Origin: Ianthella basta
Taxonomy: Eukaryota > Porifera > Demospongiae > Verongiida > Ianthellidae
DNA: 64,000 nt
Direction: 5' to 3'
Assembly: GCA_964019415.1 (NCBI GenBank)
Contig: OZ025868.1
Location: 9,981,143-10,045,142 of the forward strand
The notes beneath the pieces are model-generated. The model was not told the origin of the DNA. It saw nothing but the letters and a program-made list of their open reading frames with translations, and made no database searches. The position numbers were made by a program, and so were the translations under genes. Position 1 is the first letter of the stretch. Every line of letters begins with the position of its first letter. Positions 21,306 through 32,296 of the stretch are shown here, piece after piece.

Positions 21306-21702
21306 AGGGGTCAACCAAATAACTGAATAGTCGAATAAATGTTCGGTAGCCGTATATTCGAAGGATAATTTTATTCATTTGAATATTTGTGTAGGTTTAT
21401 GACATCATAAAAATCACTTCCAACAACATAAAACCTGTTTCGTGCATGAATCAGTTGATATCTATGGAATGAAACCCCTCCTATTTTTCATGGATTACAC
21501 AGAGACGACAGAGAATGCTTTTTGTCAGGTCAAATGTGCCTGTTCTGCTCTTTATCTTTCTTTCTCCTCCCACTTTGGTAATCGCTTCACAGAAGACCAC
21601 CATATTTGGTTATCTCCTCCAGTGGAACGAATGTTCAAATATTTGTTCATCTGAAACAGTGAATATTCAAACTTAAAATAGAGTATTTGTTTGACCCTCA
21701 GG
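21306..21702. mobile_element. Non-autonomous DNA element with short inverted ends
   Basis: The left end GGGGTCAACCAAATAACTG and the right end (reverse complement GAGGGTCAAACAAATACTC) match over about 15 bases. Internal AT-rich TTCGAATA-like words recur in both halves. The terminal pattern resembles hAT elements, but no clear 8-bp target duplication was found. It begins about 20 bases after the host-gene stop codon. Confidence 0.4.
21334..21339 (+). promoter_or_regulatory. Candidate polyadenylation signal
   Basis: AATAAA lies 48 bases after the proposed stop codon. It falls inside a repeat that begins at about 21306, so the transcript end may have been supplied by a transposon. Only the hexamer supports it. 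Confidence 0.3.
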
Positions 21703-21794
21703 ATGGTGGTTGTTTGTATGTTGTAATGGACAAGTGTCTTGAGTTATGGCTGCTATGCCCAACTTGACCTGCAAGTCTCTGCTGTGTATTCAAT

Positions 21795-22010
21795 TTTAGC
21801 TAAACAAGTATATCAAGTTAAAAACTCGAGGGGCTGCCACCCCAACTCAAAACACTTGATCCCTCTAGTTGCTGCTGTGTTATTGCAACAAGTTTTGTGT
21901 AATTCATCAACACACTTGTGAACACACTTCATAGGCAAGAATGAACACAATTGATTGACACGGACATGAACAGAGTCAAAACATTTTGACACGCGTGTAC
22001 AACGGCACCG
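21795..22010 (+). repeat. Copy of the left end of the 29.58-32.43 kb insertion
   Basis: ATCAAGTTAAAAACTCGAGG and GGCTGCCACCCCAACTC, then GTTGCTGCTGTGTTATTGC, and finally ACATTTTGACACGCG closely parallel 29577-29790. About 210 bp are shared. The copy is cut off on the right. Confidence 0.6.
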
Positions 22011-22020
22011 TACATTAACT

Positions 22021-22520
22021 TGTGTAACTTAATAGTGTATTGTCATGCTTCCTGTGGACATTCTGTATGTGGGTTGCCATAGATCCCCACTGTGCTGCCA
22101 TCATCTCCTCGTCACCCTCTCTTGAACAAGCACACCAATACAAGTGGTTCACCAGGCTCTGCCTTCATTCTGAAATTATCCCACAATCCTATTCCTTGTT
22201 GAGTGCGTCCAACGTTTTCTTCAAACCTATAGACCATAGAAGGATTACACAATGAAACAACATGCAGAAGCATAATAATTATTATGGTTATTCAGACAAT
22301 CACACTCACCTTTTGCTATGTGCCAAAACATCAAGCAAATGGCGAACATGAGGCATCTCATCACACATACACTTGGCAATCTGTTTGTGACAGTTGATCA
22401 TCTAAGTATCGATACAGAAGCCATGGTCATGGAGCATGGTCAAGCAGTGAATAGGGCCTTTTTTCCTCTATATGGTAGCTACTCCCCACTTCATTGCTCT
22501 ACAACCGTAGCAATATAATA
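22021..22520. other. No assignable content
   Basis: This unique-looking stretch lies between two repeats. The open frames are short and unconvincing. Confidence 0.5.
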
Positions 22521-23759
22521 CAAGCTGCAAAGCCCGCCTTTGGCAAACCCTAAATTTGGCCCTATACACCTGTTTCACATGCCATCCCTTGTGTCGCCCT
22601 TGACGGCCTAGCGTAGTGTCCCTGTGAATGTCTGATGGCAAACGGAACCTTTACGCGGGAGGTTGGCAGGCAAAATTTGCCCAAGAACCATTGTGCCATT
22701 CCTTCCTGGACTGTAGACTATATTCAGAGAACACCAATGTTTTTGGTGTATCCTAGAACATGGCGTTGTAATGCTGGGAACGTTTGGTAGCAATTCATTC
22801 ATGGTCACATGAGAAAAAGTGGGGACAATGTTCTGTCCTACTTCTCTATGGCAACATGGCAACCGCCACTAATAAAGATGACCACCGTATGGGGTTAGGC
22901 CTGCTTTTGAAAATGATGGTCAACTTGATTCATCAGCAACAGATGAGATGATTGGAAAAGTTTGGTAGCAATCCACCCACTGCTGTCGGAGGAGTCTGGT
23001 TTGCAGGCACGCCCATACTTTTCCCTCTTGTAAGCTGCAGGAGTAGCCCATTTCCGAACACCTCTCTATTGGCGATGCTCTAAGGCATAGCTCGTCCACC
23101 GACCCTTCCCGCGTCCAGTAGCAGTTTGCTACCAAACTTTATTAGAGGCACCACACTATGCCTTAGAGTGTCATCAGGGGAGAGGTGTTCGGAAACAAGC
23201 TACTCTTGTGGCATACCAAGAGGGAATTTTTTTAGGCGCACTTGTGCACCAAACTCCTCCGACAGCAGCGAGTGGATTGCTACCAAACTTTCCCAATCAT
23301 CTCATCTGTTGCTGCTACATGTCAAGATCACCATCATTTTCAAAAGCAGGCCTATTCTGAGCAGTGCGACAACAATTCTTCACCAACCCCACACAGTGGC
23401 CATCTTTATTAGTGGCGGTTGCCATGTTACCATAGAGAACTCAAGCAGAATTTGCCCCAACTTTTCTAATGCGCCTAAGAACAGATTTCCACCTAACGTT
23501 CAAAGCACTATGACGCTGTGCTGCAGAGTGCACAGAATTGTTGGTGTACTCCAACAGCCTACAGCTGAGGAAGAAACACGTATGGCAAAGGAGTTTAGGC
23601 CAAATTTCAATCACCAACTTCCCGCACACAGGAACGGTATGCCATCCAATTTTCAGAGGCCTAGGGACACTGCGCTATGACATGATAGAGTGTCGGGATG
23701 GGGAACGGGTGAACGGGGCCAAATTTAGGGCTTGCCAAAGGCAGGGGTCTTTCAGCTAG
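22521..23759. mobile_element. Two Helitron-like copies joined head to head
   Basis: The two halves are imperfect inverted copies about 600 bp long that meet near 23140. Both outer ends look like Helitron 3' ends. The right end reads GCCAAAGGCAGGGGTCTTTC then AGCTAG and T (23759). The left end, on the minus strand, reads GCCAAAGGCGGGCTTTGCAG then CTTG. The same terminal hairpin closes the element at 45265-46142. It is non-coding. Confidence 0.55.
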
Positions 23760-23810
23760 TATATAATAGTAAAATGTAGCAGTTGTCAATCTATTCCATT
23801 GCTCTCACCT

Positions 23811-24331
23811 GGACCAGCTGGATTTTGAGAACCTTGCCTAAGTGAAAATCCAGAACACTATACAAGCTGTACTTGGCTGAATGTCCAAGGCTGTCAGCCT
23901 GGCCATCTTCACCCAGGTCCAGTTGTTTCTCCCGAGACTTGACGTCTTGTAGCAAGGTGGCCTGTTCACGTTCCCACACAATACTGACTGCTGGCTGTAA
24001 GTAGCTACTTTGATGGCGATGAAATGTCCACTCATCAAAGGAAAGGCATGAAAAGAAGTTGACGGCCCAAATGAACTTGGCTGGCGATACACCAGAGAAG
24101 AGCATGGATGTCGAGAGGAAGAGGTTGCCAACTGGCCTGTTCCCTTCCATAGGCTGACTTTGCCAAATCCTGCAGAATCCACATGTGGAGCAGCCCTGCC
24201 GCACAATGGCATATGTGCCCAACTGTCGTAACGTGAGGGTACAGCGAAAGGAACATTTGTGACAGAGTCGTAAAAGCTCAGAAGGTACTGAGTAAAACAC
24301 AAAGAAGTTTGGCTCCCTGTAAGATCCCGAA
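23811..24331 (-). CDS. Well-preserved C-terminal exon of the THAP-type gene
   Basis: The acceptor TTCTCTTATAG/GG and donor CTGGTCCAG/GTGAGA bound a fully open exon. Four Cys (CHKCSFRC and CSTCGFC) suggest a zinc-binding start, followed by FHRHQSSYLQPAVSIVWERE and GEDGQADSLGHSAKYSLYSV. The family pattern is GDGRxDSPGHSAKYxxYTxMD. It is preserved much better than the first exon, which suggests either recent decay or use of this exon from another start. Confidence 0.65.
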
Positions 24332-25441
24332 GTGTCCCTATAAGAGAAGATCAAAGCAGGTGACACAATATTATCACATCAACAAGCCATAATTATACAG
24401 TCTCACCCCAGGGCTACATCAGCTTCTTCATCAGATGTGACATCGTCTGGCTCCTCTTCCAAGTCAGTGTCTGTCTCCATTGCAAAGGTGTTGTCATGAG
24501 CTATATCGTCCACCATCTCCAACTCATCTTCATCTTCATTTTCTGTTGGAGTGGATTGTCCAGACCCAGGGCTGTCAATCAGTGTGCACAGAATACCAAT
24601 GCTACGTGATGTAGTAGGTTGGCTGACAGTGTACAATGAGGTTTGACAACCTACAAATGGGTATAACTGAACAGTAGTCATGATGTAGTCTCACATCTTT
24701 GTGACATAAAGCATACCTCTGCTGAATGGTTTTGGATTTATTCTTGCCTGAACTCTTTTCAATGCAGTGAGTTTTACATGCACAGGTTCCTTTATTTGCA
24801 AGAAGAAACAAAATGGGCCATAACTTATGTTTATCTATAGTTCATGCAGGCACATACAAAAACATACCGGATCTTCATGACTTTCATGGTCATTGGGATA
24901 AGTATCATGTATTTCTACAGCTGATTGAAGCACCTTATCGATAATCTGTCAAGGAAGGTAGTTAGCTAATAAGTTGATTAATAGCTACATCTGTAGTGAC
25001 TGGACAATGGATATACATGTAGTTTCTATTCACCTGTGATCTCTGCTTTTTACAGAAGGTCATCCTGTCACTGGAAATTTCTCTCTGCTGTACATGGGCT
25101 CTTACAAACAATTCACTGTAAATGGATTCCAAGCACCATGCCATTGATCCTGATGTCTCTAGCTGAAGGAAAAAGTGTTGGGAGCGAGTCTGGCTTCAAA
25201 ATCGGCTTCTTCCCGCTCGGACCTAATATAATCTTCAGTTGGACCTCCTGCTCGTAGCAGTCCTTAGCAAAATGCAGGCTGCAAAGCGTGGAGCGCTCCA
25301 TAGGGCCATCCCACTTTGCCCAATGTACACGTACAGCTCAAATCCACAGCTTTCTCAGCACAGTGTCCTTCAGGACGGTATGCAGGCGGACACCATGCTT
25401 GGTCCCTCTGGAACACTGCACTGACTCTGGAAGACTGGCAT
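23811..25441 (-). pseudogene. THAP-type gene with a broken zinc-finger exon
   Basis: This is a minus-strand gene of at least four exons. The first (25441 to about 25115) begins ATG CCA GTC and keeps the distal THAP features: LRKLW, ERSTLCSLHF (the C-x2-H pair) and LKPDSLPTLFP (the AVPTP-like box). It has a TGA stop just after LRKLWI, and the reading frame shifts within the first cysteine pair, losing one zinc ligand. Exons at about 24795-24720 and 24600-24417 are open, the latter very acidic (EDEDELEMVDD). The last, 24331-23811, is open for over 170 codons and contains SPAKFIWAVNFFSCLSFDEW and DGQADSLGHSAKYSLYSVLD. That block is shared by many uncharacterised invertebrate and fish THAP proteins and may derive from a transposase. 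The gene then stops at a donor next to the Helitron-like insertion. Confidence 0.7.
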
Positions 25442-25529
25442 TCTTTCTCTACAGCTGCTACGATTCTTTCTTTGCTCTTTTGTTTGCCACTACGATGCGT
25501 ACTATTTGGTGTGTGTGATGTCATCAGGA

Positions 25530-26580
25530 ACTGTTATACACGTCACTACCGAAAGTGGAGGCTTCAAACAAGATGCCGACCAGAAGTTCACGATTTTCTC
25601 CTAAACTCAAGACTTCAAGTCGCTTAAACACCAAGCATTGGTTATTAAATGGGTTAATCTGTCATTTGAGACCAGCTTGGTTTAAGTGGGGGTTAATGGA
25701 TTAAGGGTTAACCCAGGTTTATTGACCAGGAGGCCATTTCAGGCTGGCACGTGACTCGCAGTCGCGGGGGGGGGGGGCGAGCAGGCAAGTGCAGGGTCAG
25801 CTCACATGTCTATTGTCGTCAGCCGGCGTGGTTCACATACATCTTTGTGTGCCCTACGTGGGTAGACGGTCCATGTTGGGGGGTGGTAGTCATGCACCAT
25901 GTTGGTCTACAAGCCGCTACGACACGTTGCTTCCCTTCCACTCTTTGTGTTGCCCTCCCACTTGATTCTGGTCTGGATAGGTGGTGGTGGTCTTTGGTTT
26001 CTCTGGTAGTCCTGTCTGACTTACTATGATCCTGTGCTCGGGCTCAGCATGCAGGGTAACTTCCTTGGCTCACCCAGGCATGTGTCTGGGTGGGCAGAGC
26101 CTCCAGGTCCGCATCACCACTGGAAGGACCACCCTGGATCATGTGTTGGTTGGCTGGGGATGTCTCTGGTCTCGTGACTTGTGGGCAGAGTTACCACACC
26201 CCAATGGAGCAGCAGTGCTGGGCCCAGCACTGCCGCCAGCCCTGGTAGATGAGGTAAGGTAGGTGGTTGTGGCACCGCATTTGTTCCCGGGTGAGTCAAT
26301 TAACATGTCTGTGGCCCTTTAAAACCAAGGTATGTAGGCAGCTATGGATTGGATTGGGTTGGATTGCTTATTTACTCAGAGAAAGTCTTTAGCTATTGGC
26401 TACTACACTAGGCACCCTGAAAAATGTATAATAGACGAAAATGAAAATAACAATAATATGATAAAGACCTTGCAGATTGATGTCACTGTACGTAACTAAA
26501 CTTAAAGGGAAACTTATCATCATCATGTATACGTTATTGTTTACGCACTCAGTTTGTACTAATAAAAGCTGATGCTGAGT
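25530..26580. other. No assignable content
   Basis: It contains a G-run (25767-25779) and GC-richer sequence than its surroundings. Open frames at 25751-26262 have no recognisable domain. 25640-25740 has several GGGTTAA-like words typical of old foldback repeats here. Confidence 0.5.
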
Positions 26581-27240
26581 TTGTTAATGGTGTTAAGGAG
26601 TTCGAAGCACAGATTGAAGGTGGAAGTGAGTGCCACAGGGACATACCAAGGAAGCTGAACAAGTGTTCACCATAGGATGATTTGACAAGTGGAATGTTAT
26701 TTAGATCTCGCTTGTGAGTGGAGTAGCTGTAGGACAGTGCGTTGAAGAGAGTACTTAGGTAGTAAGGAGCGAGAGAGCATTAGTTGTGCTAGGTGAAGTT
26801 TCCTATGAGTGGCTACAGAAGACTGACCGAGGTCTGTCCACAAGGCAGAAGAGGACGAAAGGTGCGGACAATGTAGGGCAATGCGACGGCCATAGTTAAA
26901 CAGTGTCTGCAAGCAACTCGAGTCCTGCTTAGTACAGTTACCCAAACTACATCACAGTAGTCAACACATGGAAGAATGCATGACTTGAGGTATATGACTA
27001 AAAGAGAGGACAGAAACCAAAACAGCCGCCTCAAATGGTTCACACATTTGGATACCTTTTGGTGATGTCAGTGACAAGGTCTGACCGACACAGTGTGTCA
27101 TTAGCAATTACTCACAGAAACTTAAAGCAATTTGCTTGTTTAATCCTGGACTCAGTAAACTAGATGTCAAGGGGTGGTGGTGGGTTCTACTGTACTGTCG
27201 CGCCCAAAGGCCTTCATCAACTGTAGAACCGGTTCCAGAT
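26580..27240 (-). pseudogene. Non-LTR reverse transcriptase C-terminal fragment
   Basis: Minus-strand frames read YLKSCILPCVDYCDVVW, then NCTKQDSSCLQTLFNYGRRI, then SVATHRKLHLAQLMLSRSL. This is the usual segment after the RT core (SxIxPxLxYCxxVWG, LQxxQNRxxR). There are frameshifts between the blocks. Confidence 0.7.
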
Positions 27241-27515
27241 TGGCAAAAATGTCCAGTTTCAACTTTGTTCTGTGCTTTGTGCATTCACTTGTTATAAGCC
27301 CATTTCATGATCACTCCATGTGTAGCAATGGGTCTCTATGACATTGAAGGTATCCATCCGCAGGCTTCGCCCTTTGTGTACATGCGATAAGAATCCTCAT
27401 TTTGTAACCTACAGATATATGTACACCTCAGTGCTGCAGTATAACATGCATAGTTTATTAATATGAAGCCATGCGAATACCTAAAACTGAACTATATGTA
27501 ATACTTCAATTACTA

Positions 27516-27776
27516 AAACTATTAAAATTTCTACAAATGTAATAAGGATGTAGAGCTGGCACAAAAAGGACATAAACAAGTAGAGATTGTTACACAGTGG
27601 AGCATTAACTATGGTCCCTACATGCAAGAATGTTGCACCTTATAGTCCTACACCCTTGAATGTAGGTACAATGATTAATGCTCAACTGTGTAATAGTCTT
27701 CACTAGTTTCTGTCCTTTTTATGCCATCCCTACGTACATCCTTACTATTTTTTTAGAATTTTTTTATTATTTCTAG
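27516..27776. mobile_element. Palindromic MITE, family B, copy 1
   Basis: The arms contain GTTACACAGTGGAGCATTAA and its inverted partner TTAATGCTCAACTGTGTAAT, with ATGCAAGAATGTTGCACC at the centre. The second, cleaner copy is at 39895-40128. Confidence 0.7.
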
Positions 27777-27888
27777 TTTCTGCACTTTTTATAGAGCATG
27801 AACCAAGCTGCATAGTATAACTATTTTAACTGCCTTATATACCCCGTTGCCATGGCAACCACACAAAATATTGCATAAACAAGCCAGC

Positions 27889-27953
27889 CAGGATATAACA
27901 GGAGCTAAGAAGCATATATATGCACAGGGGTGCTTAAATCCTGTTATATCCCA
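27889..27953. repeat. Snap-back palindrome
   Basis: GGATATAACAGG is answered by CCTGTTATATCC about 40 bases later, with further partial pairing inward (AGAAGCA/TGCTT). It lies in a stretch of 28-kb sequence without genes. Confidence 0.6.
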
Positions 27954-28532
27954 GCCCAAATACGGAAGGTGTGGAAGATAACAAGGAATTGTTATTGATA
28001 ACAACGAAGGTGTCAAATCACACCAAAGCACACACACAAATGCAGCAACTTGCAGTCAGCTTCAACTTTGCATTGCTTTGGGAGAGTCCGCAAAGCGTTG
28101 AAAAGGAGAATACCTCACTCCACCATGCTGCAACCAATGCACGCAAGCCAGCAACGTAAAGCGCTTCGTAGTCGATCTAGATAAACCATGTACACGACCT
28201 GCATAGTGCACAAATGAGAAACAGCAAGCTCGTGCGCTAACTCGTATGCAAGGGTACTCAAACTCACTGCAGCAGTGGGAACGCACTGTTTCACAGAGAA
28301 CAGAAAGTCGAGCAGCGAGTGCAAAGAGCCCTCGAAGGCTGAGAACGCCGCAGATGCCTCAATCACTTCACTGGCTTCTTACAGTGTTGCTCCAGTGGCG
28401 TAACAAAAGGCAAAAACTTCACAGCACTTGCGAATTCAACTAAACTTGACAGCTGCTCTTCAGAGCTGCCGTCCTGGAAGAAGCCTGCCTTTCGAATAAG
28501 AGCCTAGATGCGCTAGGCGGGGTATATATCAC

Positions 28533-28610
28533 TTATACCACGGCGCTTCGATGTATATGGATTTTAGACGCACAATGCCCGAGGGCGCAAACCTCAGTGC
28601 CGTGGTATAA
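28533..28610. repeat. Snap-back palindrome with GC-rich loop
   Basis: TTATACCACGGC (28533-28544) is answered exactly by GCCGTGGTATAA (28599-28610). The loop contains GGCGCTTCG next to the left stem and CCCGAGGGCGC near the right. These words resemble those in the palindromes at 30491-30600 and 32194-32295. Confidence 0.6.
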
Positions 28611-28616
28611 CTAATA

Positions 28617-28957
28617 CGTGTAGCTCCTGATAGAATTAGCTGCAATTTGCATTTGAAAGATTGTATTAACATTGTAGTAATTCATTCCACAAGCCAAATG
28701 CCATGCTAAATCTTGGAGTAAGGTGAAGAATTCCACTGTGGTACAAAACAGTGTCATCCAGCTTAATTACACAATTTGAAAATGGCATCCGCCCCGCTTG
28801 GTCCAGCAACACGGCAGGAGTCGTGGTGAGCACCCTCTTCTGCACTAAATTACGCCACCTTCTAGGCTACAAAGGAATACAGCTAGCCAAAATTGATGCA
28901 ATATGGTGCAAGAAGTATTCTCCTGATCCTTTCGGTTTGTACGCTAAGGCTGTCAAA
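28617..28957 (+). repeat. Repeat E, left part of copy 1
   Basis: It matches the minus strand of 39128-39827, starting with GTGTAGCTCCTGATAGAATT. It encodes a frame reading AIWCKKYSPDPFGLYAKAV that is shared with copy 2. The other part of this copy resumes at 32446 after a GGA tract and a large insertion. Confidence 0.7.
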
Positions 28958-29576
28958 GAAGAGGAAGAGGAGGAGGAGGAGGAGGAGGAGGAGGAGGAGG
29001 AGGAGGAGGAGGAGGAGGAGGAGGAGGAGGAGGAGGAGGAGGAGGAGGAGGAGGAGGAGGAGGAGGAGGAGGAGGAGGAGGAGGAGGAGGAGGAGGAGGA
29101 GGAGGAGGAGGAGGAGGAGGAGGAGGAGGAGGAGGAGGAGGAGGAGGAGGAGGAGGAGGAGGAGGAGGAGGAGGAGGAGGAGGAGGAGGAGGAGGAGGAG
29201 GAGGAGGAGGAGGAGGAGGAGGAGGAGGAGGAGGAGGAGGAGGAGGAGGAGGAGGAGGAGGAGGAGGAGGAGGAGGAGGAGGAGGAGGAGGAGGAGGAGG
29301 AGGAGGAGGAGGAGGAGGAGGAGGAGGAGGAGGAGGAGGAGGAGGAGGAGGAGGAGGAGGAGGAGGAGGAGGAGGAGGAGGAGGAGGAGGAGGAGGAGGA
29401 GGAGGAGGAGGAGGAGGAGGAGGAGGAGGAGGAGGAGGAGGAGGAGGAGGAGGAGGAGGAGGAGGAGGAGGAGGAGGAGGAGGAGGAGGAGGAGGAGGAG
29501 GAGGAGGAGGAGGAGGAGGAGGAGGAGGAGGAGGAGGAGGAGGAGGAGGAGGAAGAGGAAGAAGAAGAAGAAGAAG
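28958..29576. repeat. Very long GGA trinucleotide tract
   Basis: About 619 bp is made almost purely of GGA/GAG triplets, roughly 206 units, with GAA interruptions only at the two edges. In the other copy of repeat E the same place holds only a short GAA-rich stretch. The poly-Glu, poly-Arg and poly-Ser frames it produces are not credible genes. Confidence 0.97.
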
Positions 29577-30490
29577 TATTTTGAGTTAAACTCGTGGGGC
29601 TACTGCCCCAACTCGAAATACTTGCTCCCTCCGGTTGCTGCTGTGTTATCAATATATAGTAGCTATTGCAACAAATGTTGTGTAATTCATCAACATAATT
29701 GTGAACACATTTCATAGCCAAGAATGGACACAAATGATTGAAGCGGACATGAATAGAGTCAAAAATATTTTGACACGCATTTGCACAACAACACAGTATA
29801 GTAACTTACCAAATGATGACCTCATACTTCAAAGGCACCGCTGATGCAGTAGCAGAATACTGCAGTGCCAGTAAATGGTGCGAAAGCCACTAACACCTTT
29901 TAGCGCCCCTTAACACCTAAATTGTGATCAACCAACACCTCCGTAAAGTAAACAAAGAGCGGAAAAGTCACAAGAATCAATTTAGCCATGAAGTTTCATG
30001 TACCAACTTCTGGAGAAGTGGGTAGCTCATGAAAGAGGAGCGCGCACATGTACACGCTTTCCCCAAGGATGCATTTACTCCTGGGAAATGAGTCGACACG
30101 CAATCAGTGCCAATACATCGCATCCATTGCTCACTGCTTTGCTTCTGTTGTGGGCTGAGCCAAGCTTTCCGAGCATGTGCAATCCACCTGAGCCAAAGCA
30201 AAGCGTCAAAGCCTTCGTGACGTCTCCGCGTATTCGTGCATCACTCATTTCGTTCGAGACTGCGGCCACAGATCTGCGCGCGCACTGAATGTTCCTGGTC
30301 TGAGAGTGCGCAGGAACAGAAGTCAGCGACACCATTGCACAGCACTCGAAAGTACTACTGGGGCGGCGTGGAGAGGATACGAAGCAACTTCAGCCTTGTC
30401 CTACGGCGAGATTACCACCAGTTCCAACACAGCTCCCCAGCAAGACACACTATAATTCAAATTGTGGGCGCTTATTTTTGGTAAATCACT

Positions 30491-30600
30491 TACTACACGC
30501 CTTCGATGGCGTACGGCATATTTACTGCACTCGCCCTCAGGCACTTCGCACCCTCGGGTCTCGTGCAGTAAATGCCGTACGCCATCGAAGGCGTGTAGTA
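30491..30600. repeat. Long snap-back palindrome a
   Basis: A 40-nt left arm (30491-30530) and a 38-nt right arm (30563-30600) are perfect inverted copies except for an extra AT in the left. The 32-nt loop contains CCCTCAGGCACTTCGCACC followed by CTCGGGT. Confidence 0.9.
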
Positions 30601-30664
30601 ACTACTACTTACATACCTTATACACAGTTTGCACATTCTCAGAGTTGCCAAAAACACAATCAAG

Positions 30665-30695
30665 TACACACACACACACACGCACACACACACAT
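30665..30695. repeat. CA microsatellite
   Basis: A (CA)n tract of about 31 bases with one CG interruption. Confidence 0.9.
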
Positions 30696-31381
30696 ATGCT
30701 AAAGACACACATGCAAACATATGTACATGCTCTCTCAAAGACATGTACGAGAGGAGAGGGACATGGATGGAGGGCACACAGATACCTGCAAGTGCTTTAC
30801 AGCACACCCACAGTCATTGCAGCGGCTAGGGTTCTGTTGTGGCAGAAGGCAGTTTGCTTGACCGCACTACGCTCACCACCTGAAGGAAATTTCGAAGGGT
30901 AACTGTGTGCGCTTAAGCTTTTAATGCTATTTACCTTTAGCAAAAGTTTGCATGCAAAATTTCATCGTGGGGCTCACCAAGTTCTATGCCTCTTTTGTCA
31001 CTTCTCTGAACAGGTAACTGAAATCCTTCAAACGGCCATGATTGAAAGCGTCATGTGAATCAAGTCACCGAACTGCTGTGTGGCATCCCGCTGCTTCCTG
31101 TATGTCTTCAGACCAGAGGTTGTGTGGTTGCCTGTTCTACAACTTTCGAAGGCAGAAGACACCTATGCTTCGCGCAGAGCGACGTTTGGAAGCCGGTTTC
31201 AAAGTCCTTCCCTCAGTGCTTCCAGTGTGAGAGAGGCAAACAAAGTGGCCAACAATATAAATTCCCTAGCTCCAATACTTCCGTCAGTACATTATTATAT
31301 AAATGTAAGCACAGTTATACTACCGCAGTTTACGTATTATATAAACCGACTTACACAACTGTGCGTGGGCATTTTCTTTGA

Positions 31382-31445
31382 TGTGGTTGGGTCAATAAAT
31401 AACATATCGACCCAACCACAGGTTGATCAGGTTTTTTATCAACCT
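31382..31445. repeat. Two adjacent hairpins
   Basis: TGTGGTTGGGTC (31382-31393) pairs with GACCCAACCACA (31409-31420). Directly after it, AGGTTGAT pairs with ATCAACCT around a T-rich loop. Confidence 0.7.
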
Positions 31446-32193
31446 GGGGCTCATCACATTTATAGACTCTTATTGTTTAAAATGATTAAAATCACAAAGA
31501 ACACAGCATTCAAGTTGGTTGTAATGTCAGTCAGGTGGTCATGTTAACAAATGTGTCAGCTTCACGAAATGGTTCTAATCCTAACTCTTCCCTGGAAGTT
31601 AATAACAAGCCTCTGTATGCTTCCATTGAAGCTAAACGACTGTCGCAGCCAAAGATGTGGCTCAGGCAGTTTTGAGGCTCCTCTCCTTGCTTCATCTTCT
31701 TGCTGGGGCTTTGAATTACATCTGCCAGAGGCTTGCACTGCTGAAGTGACACTTCTTTGTACTCTGTTTTGTAATTAAAAGAACTTGGTCGAGGACTGCC
31801 AACTAGATGTCAGTCTTCACACTAGACATTAGCGGACCGCATCTTTTCTCCTACTGCTGTGAAGCAGCTAACAACAGACCGTCTTCCTCCTCCTCCTACT
31901 CTTCCTTCGCGAATAACTGTGAAGCCTGCAGCAGCAGACCGTCGGTTGGCGATTCAGCATTCAGACCAACACTTTCTGTAGAAACAGCAGGAATACACAA
32001 AGTTACTGTGATCATCTACGTCCCCCCAGATTGACAGTGGCTGCGAGAGGAGGTCGAAAACGTTGCTCCCAAATTCTACAGGGATGTCTGAAGCAGCAGT
32101 GCCAAGCAGTTCTTCCAGTAGCCAGTATGTCATGGCCTTGCGAGCGCACGCATTCCATTTAAAGTAAACACCCATGCCCACATTCTGTAAGAT

Positions 32194-32295
32194 GGTTATT
32201 GAATTTGGTATTGGTTGAGATGCGATTTATCGCCCTCGGCGCTTCGCACCTTGGGTCGATAAATCGCATCTCAACCTCTTCTTCATTCAATAACC
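32194..32295. repeat. Long snap-back palindrome b
   Basis: The 39-nt arms (32194-32232 and 32257-32295) pair over GGTTATTGAAT and over GTTGAGATGCGATTTATCG, with a short unpaired patch between. The 24-nt loop is CCCTCGGCGCTTCGCACC then TTGGGT, nearly the loop of palindrome a, although the stems are unrelated. Confidence 0.9.
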
Positions 32296-32296
32296 T

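Noticed and set aside
25350-25360. TGA in the THAP exon as selenocysteine
   Set aside because: A frameshift also damages the same domain, the position is not one where THAP proteins carry Cys, and no selenocysteine signal was seen. Decay is simpler.
25751-26262. Overlapping plus-strand frames in GC-richer sequence
   Set aside because: No domain, splice context or conservation that I can point to. The length is within chance for this composition.
28751-29733. Poly-Glu, poly-Arg and poly-Ser proteins across the GGA tract
   Set aside because: They are six-frame translations of a trinucleotide repeat, with no independent sign of a gene.
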